DNA of 64,000 nucleotides from the NCBI RefSeq assembly GCF_000829395.1, contig NZ_AP014680.1:992001-1056000 (forward strand), given 5' to 3'. Every line of letters begins with the position of its first letter. Position 1 is the stretch's first letter. Shown here piece after piece: positions 55,625-64,000 of this stretch. Source of the DNA: Paucilactobacillus hokkaidonensis JCM 18461 (GTDB lineage Bacteria > Bacillota > Bacilli > Lactobacillales > Lactobacillaceae). The notes under the pieces are model-generated. The model was not told the origin of the DNA, did no database searches, and worked only from the letters and a program-made list of their open reading frames with translations. A program made the translations under genes and the position numbers.

Positions 55625-55734
55625 GTGTGATAAGAGGTGCTTAGATCCTGGGCATAACCTAGTTTATCAAATGATTCTGATTTTGGATCGTTTGATAAAC
55701 GTAGTTAGGCGGAAGGATCTGCCTCTTAGCACAC
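55625..55734 (+). repeat. Structured repeat, 110-nt compact form
   Basis: Long imperfect hairpin: GTGTGATAAGAGG with CCTCTTAGCACAC (one mismatch), AGATCCT with AGGATCT, TAAC with GTTA, and GTTTATCAAATGAT with ATCGTTTGATAAAC. A four-base bulge, a G(A/G)GCA / (A/G)GCGGA internal loop and a CTA/GTA loop are shared with the copy at 62237. It is the same 110 nt length, with no gap in the alignment, yet arms differ at many positions in a compensating way. Lies between khpA terminator and rimM. Confidence 0.88.
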
Positions 55735-55771
55735 GTTTCAGCACACATGAAGCAATCCGAGGTAAATTTGA

Positions 55772-56278
55772 GTGGAATATTATAACATTGGTAAAATTAT
55801 TAATACGCATGGTATTCGGGGCGAAGTCAAAGTACTTGTAACGACTGATTTTCCTGAATTAAGGTTTAAAGCTGGTAAGCACATTTGGATTGATGCACAT
55901 GAATCTCAGATGATTGAAGTGGTAATTAAATCTGTTCGAAAGCAAAAGCAATTTTTACTAATTACATTTGTAGACTTAGAAGACATTAATTTAATTGAAA
56001 AGTATAAAACGTGTGATCTGATGGTTACACAAGATGAGCAACAGTCCTTGCCTAAGGGCCAATATTATTATCATGAAATTATTGGATTAAATGTCGAAAC
56101 TGAAGCTGGTGAGCAATTAGGAACTATCAGTGAAGTGCTGGCTCCTGGAGCAAATGATGTTTGGGTGGTAAAGCGGCCACAACAAGCCGATTTGTTATTA
56201 CCGGTCATTGACGATGTAGTAAAAAAAGTTGATCTGGAAAATAAGCGTGTGGTTGTTGAATTAATGGAGGGACTATAA
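55772..56278 (+). CDS. rimM: Ribosome maturation factor RimM
   Basis: 168 residues, GTG start behind GAGGT. N-terminal beta-barrel ([19 protein letters not shown]) and C-terminal PRC barrel ([29 protein letters not shown]). Assists 30S head assembly with S19. Two bases upstream of trmD. Confidence 0.96.
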   Translation: MEYYNIGKIINTHGIRGEVKVLVTTDFPELRFKAGKHIWIDAHESQMIEVVIKSVRKQKQFLLITFVDLEDINLIEKYKTCDLMVTQDEQQSLPKGQYYYHEIIGLNVETEAGEQLGTISEVLAPGANDVWVVKRPQQADLLLPVIDDVVKKVDLENKRVVVELMEGL

Positions 56279-56280
56279 AT

Positions 56281-57036
56281 ATGCGAATTGATATTTTAAG
56301 CCTATTTCCAGAAATGTTTAAAGGACCATTGAGCGAGTCAATTATTGGTAAAGCAACTGAAAAAGGATTGTTAAATGTTGATGTAACCGATTTTCGTGAT
56401 TATACAACTGACAAACAACATCACGTTGACGATGCACCTTATGGTGGTGGTGCTGGCATGCTACTGCAGGCTCAACCAATTTTTGATGCCCTTGAAGCTG
56501 TCCAAAATAAAACTAAAGATAAATATCCTAAGGGTAAGGTGATCTTACTTGATCCAGCTGGAAAAAAATTTGATCAAAGTGTTGCTAGTGAGCTGGCAAA
56601 AGAGGAGCATTTAACCTTTTTATGTGGGCATTATGAAGGTTACGATGAGAGAATTCGCAAGCTAGTGACCGATGAAATTTCATTGGGCGATTTTGTTTTG
56701 ACGGGTGGAGAATTGGGTGCAATGGTGATGATTGATGCTACCGTTCGGTTAGTGCCCGGTGTATTAGGTAATGAAGCATCCGCACCAGGTGATTCATTTT
56801 CAACAGGATTACTTGAATACCCACAATACACACGACCAGCCGATTTTAGGGGGATGAAAGTACCAGAGGTGTTACTGAACGGAAATCATCAACTAATCGC
56901 TCAGTGGCGTCAAAAAGAGTCTTTAAGACGAACCCTACATCGTCGTCCTGATCTACTAGCAAAAATTGGGCTAACTGCTGAACAGCAGCATTTACTTTCA
57001 GATATTCGAATTGAAGAAGATGAAAGTGAAATGTAG
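56281..57036 (+). CDS. trmD: tRNA (guanine-37-N1)-methyltransferase TrmD
   Basis: 251 residues. Knotted SPOUT methyltransferase that prevents frameshifting. Signatures: [80 protein letters not shown] and [10 protein letters not shown]. Usual position between rimM and rplS. Confidence 0.97.
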   Translation: MRIDILSLFPEMFKGPLSESIIGKATEKGLLNVDVTDFRDYTTDKQHHVDDAPYGGGAGMLLQAQPIFDALEAVQNKTKDKYPKGKVILLDPAGKKFDQSVASELAKEEHLTFLCGHYEGYDERIRKLVTDEISLGDFVLTGGELGAMVMIDATVRLVPGVLGNEASAPGDSFSTGLLEYPQYTRPADFRGMKVPEVLLNGNHQLIAQWRQKESLRRTLHRRPDLLAKIGLTAEQQHLLSDIRIEEDESEM

Positions 57037-57045
57037 CCGAATGCT

Positions 57046-57067
57046 ATGGTTGCTACCATTTTTATTT
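57046..57067 (+). terminator. Weak terminator after trmD
   Basis: ATGGT pairs with ACCAT around a 4-base loop, then TTTTTATTT. Short stem; probably partial. Confidence 0.45.
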
Positions 57068-57107
57068 AATTAAATCTTTACCGGTCTAATTAAGTATGTT
57101 AAACTTA

Positions 57108-57175
57108 TTGTTGGCTGTTAAGCCATAGTAACGATATTCCGCTGCTTTGAAACCATGAATGTCGGTGAAAGGAAG
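57108..57175 (+). ncRNA. Probable L19 leader (autoregulatory 5' UTR of rplS)
   Basis: Between a possible -10 (TTAAACT near 57100) and the rplS ribosome site lies GTTGGCTGTTAAGCC, CGCTGCTTTGAAACC and ATGAATGTCGGTGAAAGG. This fits the L19 leader found before rplS in many Firmicutes. Pattern and position only. Confidence 0.5.
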
Positions 57176-57183
57176 AAAACATT

Positions 57184-57537
57184 ATGCGTCAGAACTCATT
57201 AATCGAAAAGATTACCGCAGATCAATTGCGTAGCGATATGCCTGAATTCCGTGCTGGAGATACGATTCGTGTTTATGCAAAAATCGTTGAAGGTACTCGT
57301 GAACGAATTCAATTATTCGAGGGTGTCGTTATCAAGCGTCATGGTTTTGGAATCAGTGAAACATATACTGTTCGTAAAATCAGTAATGGTATTGGTGTGG
57401 AACGTACATTCCCACTTCATTCACCACGTGTTGATAAGGTCGAAGTTGTTCGTCATGGTCGTGTACGTCGTGCTAAATTGTACTACTTGCGTGCATTACA
57501 TGGTAAAGCAGCTCGTATCCAAGAACGTCGGGTATAG
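57184..57537 (+). CDS. rplS: 50S ribosomal protein L19
   Basis: 117 residues. Contains [66 protein letters not shown], the L19 pattern; the Arg/Lys-rich tail contacts the 50S-30S bridge. GAAAGGAAG ribosome site. Ends the block with a hairpin terminator. Confidence 0.98.
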   Translation: MRQNSLIEKITADQLRSDMPEFRAGDTIRVYAKIVEGTRERIQLFEGVVIKRHGFGISETYTVRKISNGIGVERTFPLHSPRVDKVEVVRHGRVRRAKLYYLRALHGKAARIQERRV

Positions 57538-57542
57538 AGATA

Positions 57543-57571
57543 AAAAGCAATCCTTCTGGATTGCTTTTTTT
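57543..57571 (+). terminator. rplS: Terminator after rplS
   Basis: AAAGCAATCC pairs with GGATTGCTTT around TTCT, then T-run. Confidence 0.92.
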
Positions 57572-57597
57572 GTGCAGACTTTTCATGATTATCAAAG

Positions 57598-59007
57598 TTA
57601 TAAATTGTCATCGGTTTTAAAATTAAGCAACGATAAATCAGTAGATAATGTAATTAATTTAGTAGATAGATTACGATATTCTGTTAGTGCTAAATTAGCC
57701 ATTTCAATCGATTTTTTGGTTGTTAAATTAGTTTGTTGTTCCGCAGTTGACGTTAATAAATCTTGATCTATTTGATTAACGGTTTGTCTAAAGCCTAATT
57801 TAAGTTTGTTTTGAATTTCGTCTAAAAGTGGCATAAATTCACGTAGGTGACTATCAACCAAAACACCAACTAATTTAAAAGTCCAATATGCAGATTGAGG
57901 TGAGTAGGTCGCTTTTCCCCGTTGATAGGGTTTAGGTGTGGTTGTAATATTTGCAAAAAATGGTACGTAAATACTTTGCGCACTAACACCCATTGCCAAC
58001 CAGTGAATGTCTATAGTTGGGCGATTCATTTGTAAAATGTGTGATTCTTGGGTCTTAGCAAGACTAATTGGTCGGTATTTGTGTTTAGTAGCAGAAGCTC
58101 CAGTTCCGATTGGATCAAATGGAGTACCCTCAAAATGAGAGCTAAGATAGCTTTGTACAGCTTCAATTGAAATCAATTGATCTGGTTGCATAATAAATGG
58201 CAGATCCATTGATTCAGGCTCATCAAGAGCGGTACGTGGGCTAAATTTTTGCTGACCAAACCAAACGCGAGGAGTATTGTATACTGCATCAGAACGGTCA
58301 TGGGTTCCAAATATTTGACGAAAATTAAATGTGTTGGGGCTAGGGTTTAATTTATTCTCACTAACAAAGGTTTGGATGCCCGCGTGATACATAAAATTAT
58401 TTTTATCAGTAAAATCAATTTCTTGGATACTGAGTTGGTTGGATACCACCGCATAACTGTTGTCTGGAATTCGCTGTGCCACCCAATAATGACCACCAGC
58501 TGTTTCCATATACCAAGCTTCGTCATTATCCGCAAATAAGATCCCATTAGTCTCATTTGTACCATATTGGGCAATAATGCTTCCTAATCGAATGATACCT
58601 TCACGGGCGGTGCGGATAAAAGGCAGAATAACTGTTATCATTGCTTCTTCATTGATCCCGTCTTTAACTAATGGGTCAGCTGCTAGAACGTTGTTATTTG
58701 TGTACGCACTCTCCGTGGCACTCATTGCAACATTAAATTCATTAATGCCATCTTCTTCAAACAAGCCAAACTTATCAGTCCACTCTGGCGTGGCGCTGTA
58801 CTTAGCGCTATTTTTAGGAAGCTGGATTGTAAACCCATTGTCTTTAGAAACAAATTTAGTGGTAAGTTCACCATGTTGATGAATTACAAAGTGTTTGGGC
58901 CATGCGGATTTAGCATCTTCATTACGACCAATCATGATCGATCCATCTAAACTAGCTTTTTTGCCGACTAGAATGCTGGTGCAAGCAGAATATTTTTTAG
59001 TTAACAA
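57598..59007 (-). CDS. pepD: C69-family dipeptidase PepD
   Basis: 469 residues on the minus strand. N-terminal nucleophile dipeptidase: catalytic Cys9 in SACTSILVGK, DGSIMIGRNED, and TNGILFADNDEAWYMETAGGHYWVAQR are family signatures (Cys exposed after processing of the first 8 residues, or used internally). It hydrolyses dipeptides from casein-type peptide uptake. Convergent with rplS and divergent from the tautomerase gene. No signal peptide is evident beyond the short pro-sequence. Confidence 0.93.
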   Translation of the reverse strand: MLTKKYSACTSILVGKKASLDGSIMIGRNEDAKSAWPKHFVIHQHGELTTKFVSKDNGFTIQLPKNSAKYSATPEWTDKFGLFEEDGINEFNVAMSATESAYTNNNVLAADPLVKDGINEEAMITVILPFIRTAREGIIRLGSIIAQYGTNETNGILFADNDEAWYMETAGGHYWVAQRIPDNSYAVVSNQLSIQEIDFTDKNNFMYHAGIQTFVSENKLNPSPNTFNFRQIFGTHDRSDAVYNTPRVWFGQQKFSPRTALDEPESMDLPFIMQPDQLISIEAVQSYLSSHFEGTPFDPIGTGASATKHKYRPISLAKTQESHILQMNRPTIDIHWLAMGVSAQSIYVPFFANITTTPKPYQRGKATYSPQSAYWTFKLVGVLVDSHLREFMPLLDEIQNKLKLGFRQTVNQIDQDLLTSTAEQQTNLTTKKSIEMANLALTEYRNLSTKLITLSTDLSLLNFKTDDNL

Positions 59008-59129
59008 ATTATCAAATCCCTTATTAGAGTTAAATTACTGTTCATTTTAGCATATTTTAACGGAATAATTGGCAAGCAGGAGTTTTTCCAGTATAATGAA
59101 TTCAACTTTTATAATGAGGTGAAAGAAAG

Positions 59130-59315
59130 ATGCCATTAGTACATATTGATTTATTAGCAGGTCGATCAGAAGAACAATTACGGACCATGGTTAAAGATGT
59201 TACCGACGCCATCGCAAAGGACGCCAATGTTCCCGCTGAACGGATCCACATTGTGTTAAATGAAATGCAGCCAGAACACTATAGTGTTGGTGGAACTTTA
59301 AAGAGTGACGAATAG
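59130..59315 (+). CDS. 4-oxalocrotonate tautomerase family protein
   Basis: 61 residues, typical size. After Met removal the catalytic Pro comes first (MPLVHIDLLAGRSEEQ). The family pattern includes the Arg/Glu-rich first helix (LRTMVKDVTDAIAKD) and PAERIHIVLNEMQPEHY. Likely forms hexamers. The physiological substrate in lactobacilli is unknown. GAGGTGAAAG ribosome site. Confidence 0.93.
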   Translation: MPLVHIDLLAGRSEEQLRTMVKDVTDAIAKDANVPAERIHIVLNEMQPEHYSVGGTLKSDE

Positions 59316-59321
59316 GCATTT

Positions 59322-59349
59322 AAAACAGTGTTAAAGCACTGTTTTTTAT
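59322..59349 (+). terminator. Terminator after tautomerase gene
   Basis: AAAACAGTG pairs with CACTGTTTT around TTAAAG, then TTATTT. Confidence 0.85.
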
Positions 59350-59367
59350 TTGATATGGGGGATTTTA

Positions 59368-60681
59368 ATGAGCACACAAATTGAAGCAACTGACATAAAT
59401 AACCAAGGACATTTGTTAATTGGCGGAGTTGATTCCGTTACTCTAGCCAATGATTATGGAACACCTTTGATTGCTTATGATGTCAGCGAAATACGACAAC
59501 AAATTCAACATTTTAAAAAAATATTTGATCGTGCAAAGGTAAAACATCAGATTAGTTATGCCAGCAAGGCCTTTGCAACGGTTGCAATGTATCAGTTAGT
59601 TAAGCAAGAACATATCCATTGTGACGTTGTCTCTGGTGGTGAAATGTATACAGCTTTAAAAGCTGGTTTTCCAATGGATAAAATTTCATTTCACGGTAAC
59701 AATAAATCCCGAGCAGAATTGGAATTTGCACTAGAACATAAGGTTGGTTGTATTATTGTTGATAATTTTCACGAAATTGATTTGCTGCAAGATTTAACTA
59801 GAGCATCTCAGCAGCCAGTTAACATAATGTTGCGAGTTACTCCTGGTATTTCAGCACACACGCATGAATATGTGATGACTGGCCAAGAAGATTCGAAGTT
59901 TGGTTTTGATATTAAGAGTGGACAAGCACAAGAAGCAATGAAAAAAGTATTGGCGGCTCCATTTTTAAATCCAATTGGTATCCATTGCCACATTGGTTCT
60001 CAGATTTTTTCAATTGATGGGTTTGTTTTAGCAGCCCAAAAAATGATGGATTTAGTTTTAAAATGGAAAAAAGATTTTGCTTTTGACGTTCCAATTGTCA
60101 ACCTGGGTGGTGGTTTTGGGATTCAATATACTGATGATGAACGACCACTTCAACCAGAAGTGTTTATTCAAGCAATTATCGATGAGATGAAATCAATTGC
60201 CGCAAAAAATGAGATTGATTTACCTGAAATTTGGATTGAACCAGGTCGTTCCATTGTTGGTACTGCTGGTGTATCATTATATACGGTAGGATCACACAAA
60301 AATATTCCTGGGGTTCGTAACTATGTAGCAGTTGATGGTGGCATGGGTGATAATATCCGGCCAGCATTATATCAGGCCAAGTATGAGTCCGTAGTTGCTA
60401 ATAAAATGAACGAACCGGCTAACGTAACGGTTTCGATTGCCGGTAAGTATTGTGAGTCGGGTGATATGTTGGCTTGGAATCAAAAATTACCAGCAACGCA
60501 ACCGGGGGATCTTATTGCATTGCTTGATACGGGTGCATATGGTTATTCAATGGCTAGTAACTATAATCGAAATCCACGTCCAGCTGTTGTTTTTTGTGAA
60601 AATGGGAAGTCACAGTTAGTGGTGAAAAGAGAGAGTTTGGCAGATATAACAGCATTAGATTTGTCATTAAATGAGAGTTAA
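59368..60681 (+). CDS. lysA: Diaminopimelate decarboxylase
   Basis: 437 residues from ATG 59368 (GGGGGA upstream). Pyridoxal-phosphate enzyme making lysine from meso-diaminopimelate. PLP lysine Lys67 in QISYASKAFA; HCHIGSQ, the phosphate-binding GGGFG, EPGRSIVGTAG, and the CESGDMLAWN active-site Cys. The rest of the lysine genes are not nearby. Whether the cell can make lysine depends on genes outside the window. Confidence 0.96.
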   Translation: MSTQIEATDINNQGHLLIGGVDSVTLANDYGTPLIAYDVSEIRQQIQHFKKIFDRAKVKHQISYASKAFATVAMYQLVKQEHIHCDVVSGGEMYTALKAGFPMDKISFHGNNKSRAELEFALEHKVGCIIVDNFHEIDLLQDLTRASQQPVNIMLRVTPGISAHTHEYVMTGQEDSKFGFDIKSGQAQEAMKKVLAAPFLNPIGIHCHIGSQIFSIDGFVLAAQKMMDLVLKWKKDFAFDVPIVNLGGGFGIQYTDDERPLQPEVFIQAIIDEMKSIAAKNEIDLPEIWIEPGRSIVGTAGVSLYTVGSHKNIPGVRNYVAVDGGMGDNIRPALYQAKYESVVANKMNEPANVTVSIAGKYCESGDMLAWNQKLPATQPGDLIALLDTGAYGYSMASNYNRNPRPAVVFCENGKSQLVVKRESLADITALDLSLNES

Positions 60682-60707
60682 TTAACCATTTTATTTGAGA
60701 GGAATGA

Positions 60708-62216
<1,509 letters not shown>

Positions 62217-62236
62217 ATTAATTGAACAAAAAGAGA

Positions 62237-62346
62237 GTGAGAAAAAAGGCGGTTAGATTCTGAGCATAGCCTAGACTAACGAATGATCCGTACTTTGGAT
62301 CGTTCGTTAGTCGTAGCTAAGCGGAAGAATCTGCCTTTTTTCTCAC
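62237..62346 (+). repeat. Structured repeat, 110-nt compact form
   Basis: Perfect outer stem GTGAGAAAAAAGGC with GCCTTTTTTCTCAC, four-base bulge GGTT, AGATTCT with AGAATCT, conserved internal loop GAGCA / AGCGGA, TAGC with GCTA, CTA/GTA loop, and tip stem GACTAACGAATGATCC with GGATCGTTCGTTAGTC closed by GTACTTT. Compared with the copy at 55625, nine pairs covary. Sits 20 bases after the glpK stop; whether it works as a terminator for glpK or the convergent HAD gene is unknown. Confidence 0.9.
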
Positions 62347-62412
62347 GTTTTAGAAATAATATTTGGGAAATATAACGAGGCAGCAACAGAAATATAGTTT
62401 TTGCCCGGCCCA
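62347..62412 (+). repeat. Decayed 3' module of structured repeat
   Basis: After the hairpin, ACGTTTTAGAAATAATATTTGGGAAATATAA and GAGGCAGCAACAGAAATATAGTTTTTGCCCGGCC match the 3' flank of the 32783 copy. There the stem ends are complementary (GAGGCCG/CGGCCTC); here GAGGCAG and CCGGCCC no longer pair fully, so the terminator has decayed. Confidence 0.75.
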
Positions 62413-62423
62413 TTAATTAGCAA

Positions 62424-63236
62424 TTATTGTGCTAGTTTTAAGTATTTTGTTAAATAATGAGCCAGCCCATCATGTTCATTATCTTCAGTCGTAGTATCAT
62501 TAGCTACCTGTTTAATGCTTGGAATAGCATTCTTCATGGCAACGCCACGACCAGCATAACTCAGCATTTCTTCATCATTCGCCTCATCGCCAAAGGCAAT
62601 TATATTTTGTTTGCTAATGTTATATTGTTTGGCAAGGTAGTCAACACCGCGAGCTTTTTGAATTCCCTTGGAGACTACTTCTAAGATACTGCTTGGTCCA
62701 CCCCAGACACGCACATCAACTGCTGAACCATATTTTTCGGCAATCCGTTGGACGAGTAATTTTTCTTCTGCCGGATTATATTGTAAAGTTAATGCGGTAG
62801 GGTCTGAAGTTAAATTAATTGAGTTTAAAATTTCATCCTTAGTAATAGCTGATGGGAAAAAGTCAGGCATAATATTACTTTCATGGTTAGCCCATAAATG
62901 CAATTTGTTTTCTGCCGTGATAGTGCCAATTCCTAATTCTGAACCATGTTGCAATAAATCTAAGGCAATTTCTTTATCGATACTCATTTGATATTCGCGA
63001 TTCCATTGCTGATGGGGAATATGAGCTAAGGCACCATTGAAATTAACCATGGGTGATTTTAATCCAATCTGGTCATAAAAATTGGCGGAAATGCGATATG
63101 GTCGACCAGTAACGATACTAACAATATGGCCATTTTTAGCGGCCTGGCGTAAAGTTTTAATGGTTGTGGCTGACAGTTGCGACTGATTATTCAAAGTTGT
63201 ACCATCAAGATCGATGGCAATCAAATGTTGATTCAT
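62424..63236 (-). CDS. Cof-type HAD-IIB phosphatase
   Basis: 270 residues. HAD motifs: IAIDLDGTTLNNQSQL (nucleophile Asp9-type position), SIVTGRPYR, QKARGVDYLAKQYNI with conserved Lys and IAFGDEANDEEMLSYAGRGVAMKNA. The cap domain is of the IIB type. Members dephosphorylate sugar phosphates or flavin/thiamine intermediates; the substrate is not readable. Convergent with glpK across the repeat. Confidence 0.92.
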   Translation of the reverse strand: MNQHLIAIDLDGTTLNNQSQLSATTIKTLRQAAKNGHIVSIVTGRPYRISANFYDQIGLKSPMVNFNGALAHIPHQQWNREYQMSIDKEIALDLLQHGSELGIGTITAENKLHLWANHESNIMPDFFPSAITKDEILNSINLTSDPTALTLQYNPAEEKLLVQRIAEKYGSAVDVRVWGGPSSILEVVSKGIQKARGVDYLAKQYNISKQNIIAFGDEANDEEMLSYAGRGVAMKNAIPSIKQVANDTTTEDNEHDGLAHYLTKYLKLAQ

Positions 63237-63402
63237 TAATTTTCACATCCTAATTTAGATATCACATCAGACTAAGATAGCATAAAAAGATGGGAATGAC
63301 TAGTCACGTAAGATTAAAATAGAACTTAAATATGGTCTTAATTGTTATATACAAGCATTTAAATGTATATTACAATTTGCCATTTAGAAAGGACATTAAG
63401 CT

Positions 63403-64000
63403 TTGAAATTACCAATAGAATTCATTCATAAATATCAGCAATTATTAGGCGATGAAGCCAAAGAGTTTTTAGCTTCATTCCAAGAAAAAAGCTATAGTGG
63501 TTATCGAATTAATCCACTTAAGCCTGATTTTGTTATTGATCAGAACTATTTAACAAATGAAAAGATTGAATACTGTGATACCGGATTTTTTGGTTCTGTA
63601 AATGGAAAATCTATCGATCATACGGTTGGATATCTCTATAGCCAGGAACCATCTGCAATGTATGTTGGAGAAGTTGCTGATCCCAAACCTAATGAACGAG
63701 TTCTTGATCTTTGTGCTGCGCCAGGCGGAAAAAGTACCCATCTAGTTAGCAAAATGAATAACGAGGGCTTACTCGTAAGTAATGAAATTTTTAAAAAGCG
63801 AGCTACCATTTTGGCTGAGAATTTAGAACGGTGGGGTGCAAAAAATACGATTATAACCAATGAAAGTCCAGAGAAATTGGCTCCTAGATTTCTCAACTTT
63901 TTTGATCGAATTTTAGTAGATGCGCCGTGTTCAGGTGAGGGAATGTTTCGTAAGGATCCAGAAGCGGTGAGCTATTGGAATATTGATTATCCTCTGGAGT
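63403..64000 (+). CDS. rsmF: RsmF-like 16S rRNA C5-methyltransferase, 3' end cut by window
   Basis: TTG start at 63403 behind AAAGGAC; 199 codons seen, no stop before the window end. N-terminal KLPIEFIHKYQQLLGDEAKEF and then the Nol1/Nop2/Sun core: VADPKPNERVLDLCAAPGGKSTHL and LVDAPCSGEGMFRKDPEAV, the latter form (EGMFRKDPEA) being the RsmF/YebU type. Modifies C1407-type cytidines of 16S rRNA in relatives. Distinct from rsmB at 27200. The frame continues beyond 64000. Confidence 0.92.
   Translation, partial: MKLPIEFIHKYQQLLGDEAKEFLASFQEKSYSGYRINPLKPDFVIDQNYLTNEKIEYCDTGFFGSVNGKSIDHTVGYLYSQEPSAMYVGEVADPKPNERVLDLCAAPGGKSTHLVSKMNNEGLLVSNEIFKKRATILAENLERWGAKNTIITNESPEKLAPRFLNFFDRILVDAPCSGEGMFRKDPEAVSYWNIDYPLE

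Noticed and set aside
57251-57766. A 171-codon frame overlapping rplS
   Set aside because: It lies in another frame of the ribosomal gene, lacks a ribosome site and runs through the terminator.

Overview
The window is an AT-rich Lactobacillaceae chromosome segment. The housekeeping gene order is that of low-GC Firmicutes lactic acid bacteria: rplU-prp-rpmA, efp-asp23-nusB-folD-xseAB-ispA-tlyA-argR-recN, gmk-rpoZ-coaBC-priA-fmt-rsmB-stp-prkC-rsgA-rpe-thiN, rpmB, asp23-fakA-recG-plsX-acpP-rnc-smc-ftsY-ylxM-ffh, and rpsP-khpA-rimM-trmD-rplS. A full-length phosphoketolase points to a heterofermentative or phosphoketolase-using lactobacillus. The species cannot be fixed from the sequence alone.

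Layout. 1-5.9 kb is the right end of a prophage: a 5'-truncated tail-tip/receptor-binding protein, small structural or unknown proteins, two membrane proteins, a phi-LC3-type holin and an amidase-SH3b endolysin. After a strong terminator comes a separately promoted four-gene operon of unknown function between the lysis cassette and the chromosome. It includes a protein with an HTH-like C-terminus and a zinc-finger/AP2 protein. 5.9-6.3 kb is the prophage-chromosome junction, followed by a TetR regulator. 7-17.3 kb holds ribosomal, peptidase, translation, nucleotide, isoprenoid and repair genes. 17.3-21.4 kb is an accessory insert: an OpuC-type osmolyte ABC transporter and a small divergent gene whose promoter carries two LexA/SOS boxes. 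21.5-47.5 kb covers nucleotide and CoA metabolism, primosome, translation initiation, the PrkC/Stp signalling pair, ribosome assembly, lipid/fatty-acid genes, SMC and the SRP pathway. 47.7-54.9 kb is central carbon/redox metabolism: phosphoketolase and a three-subunit proton-translocating transhydrogenase, separated by a complete ISLre2-like insertion sequence with 9-bp target duplications. 55-57.5 kb is the rpsP-rplS ribosomal block. 57.6-64 kb holds a C69 dipeptidase, a tautomerase, diaminopimelate decarboxylase, glycerol kinase, a Cof-type HAD phosphatase and the 5' part of an RsmF-like rRNA methyltransferase.

The most unusual signal is not a protein. Three intergenic copies (32.8, 55.6 and 62.2 kb) of a structured element fold into a long hairpin. 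Two copies are exactly 110 nt each and align without gaps. At least nine base pairs change on both sides so that pairing is kept, while internal-loop bases (GRGCATA / RGCGGAAG, CCTAG / CGTAG) stay fixed. The 32.8-kb copy has a further 48 nt in each arm, and those two inserts fold with each other into a four-way junction. I recognise no named family here; this is the best candidate for an undescribed RNA or mobile structured element.

How the genes work together: most of the window is growth machinery in long co-directional operons (translation, envelope precursor supply, secretion, chromosome segregation). Stress and accessory functions (osmolyte uptake, SOS gene, IS, prophage, structured repeats) sit at operon boundaries.
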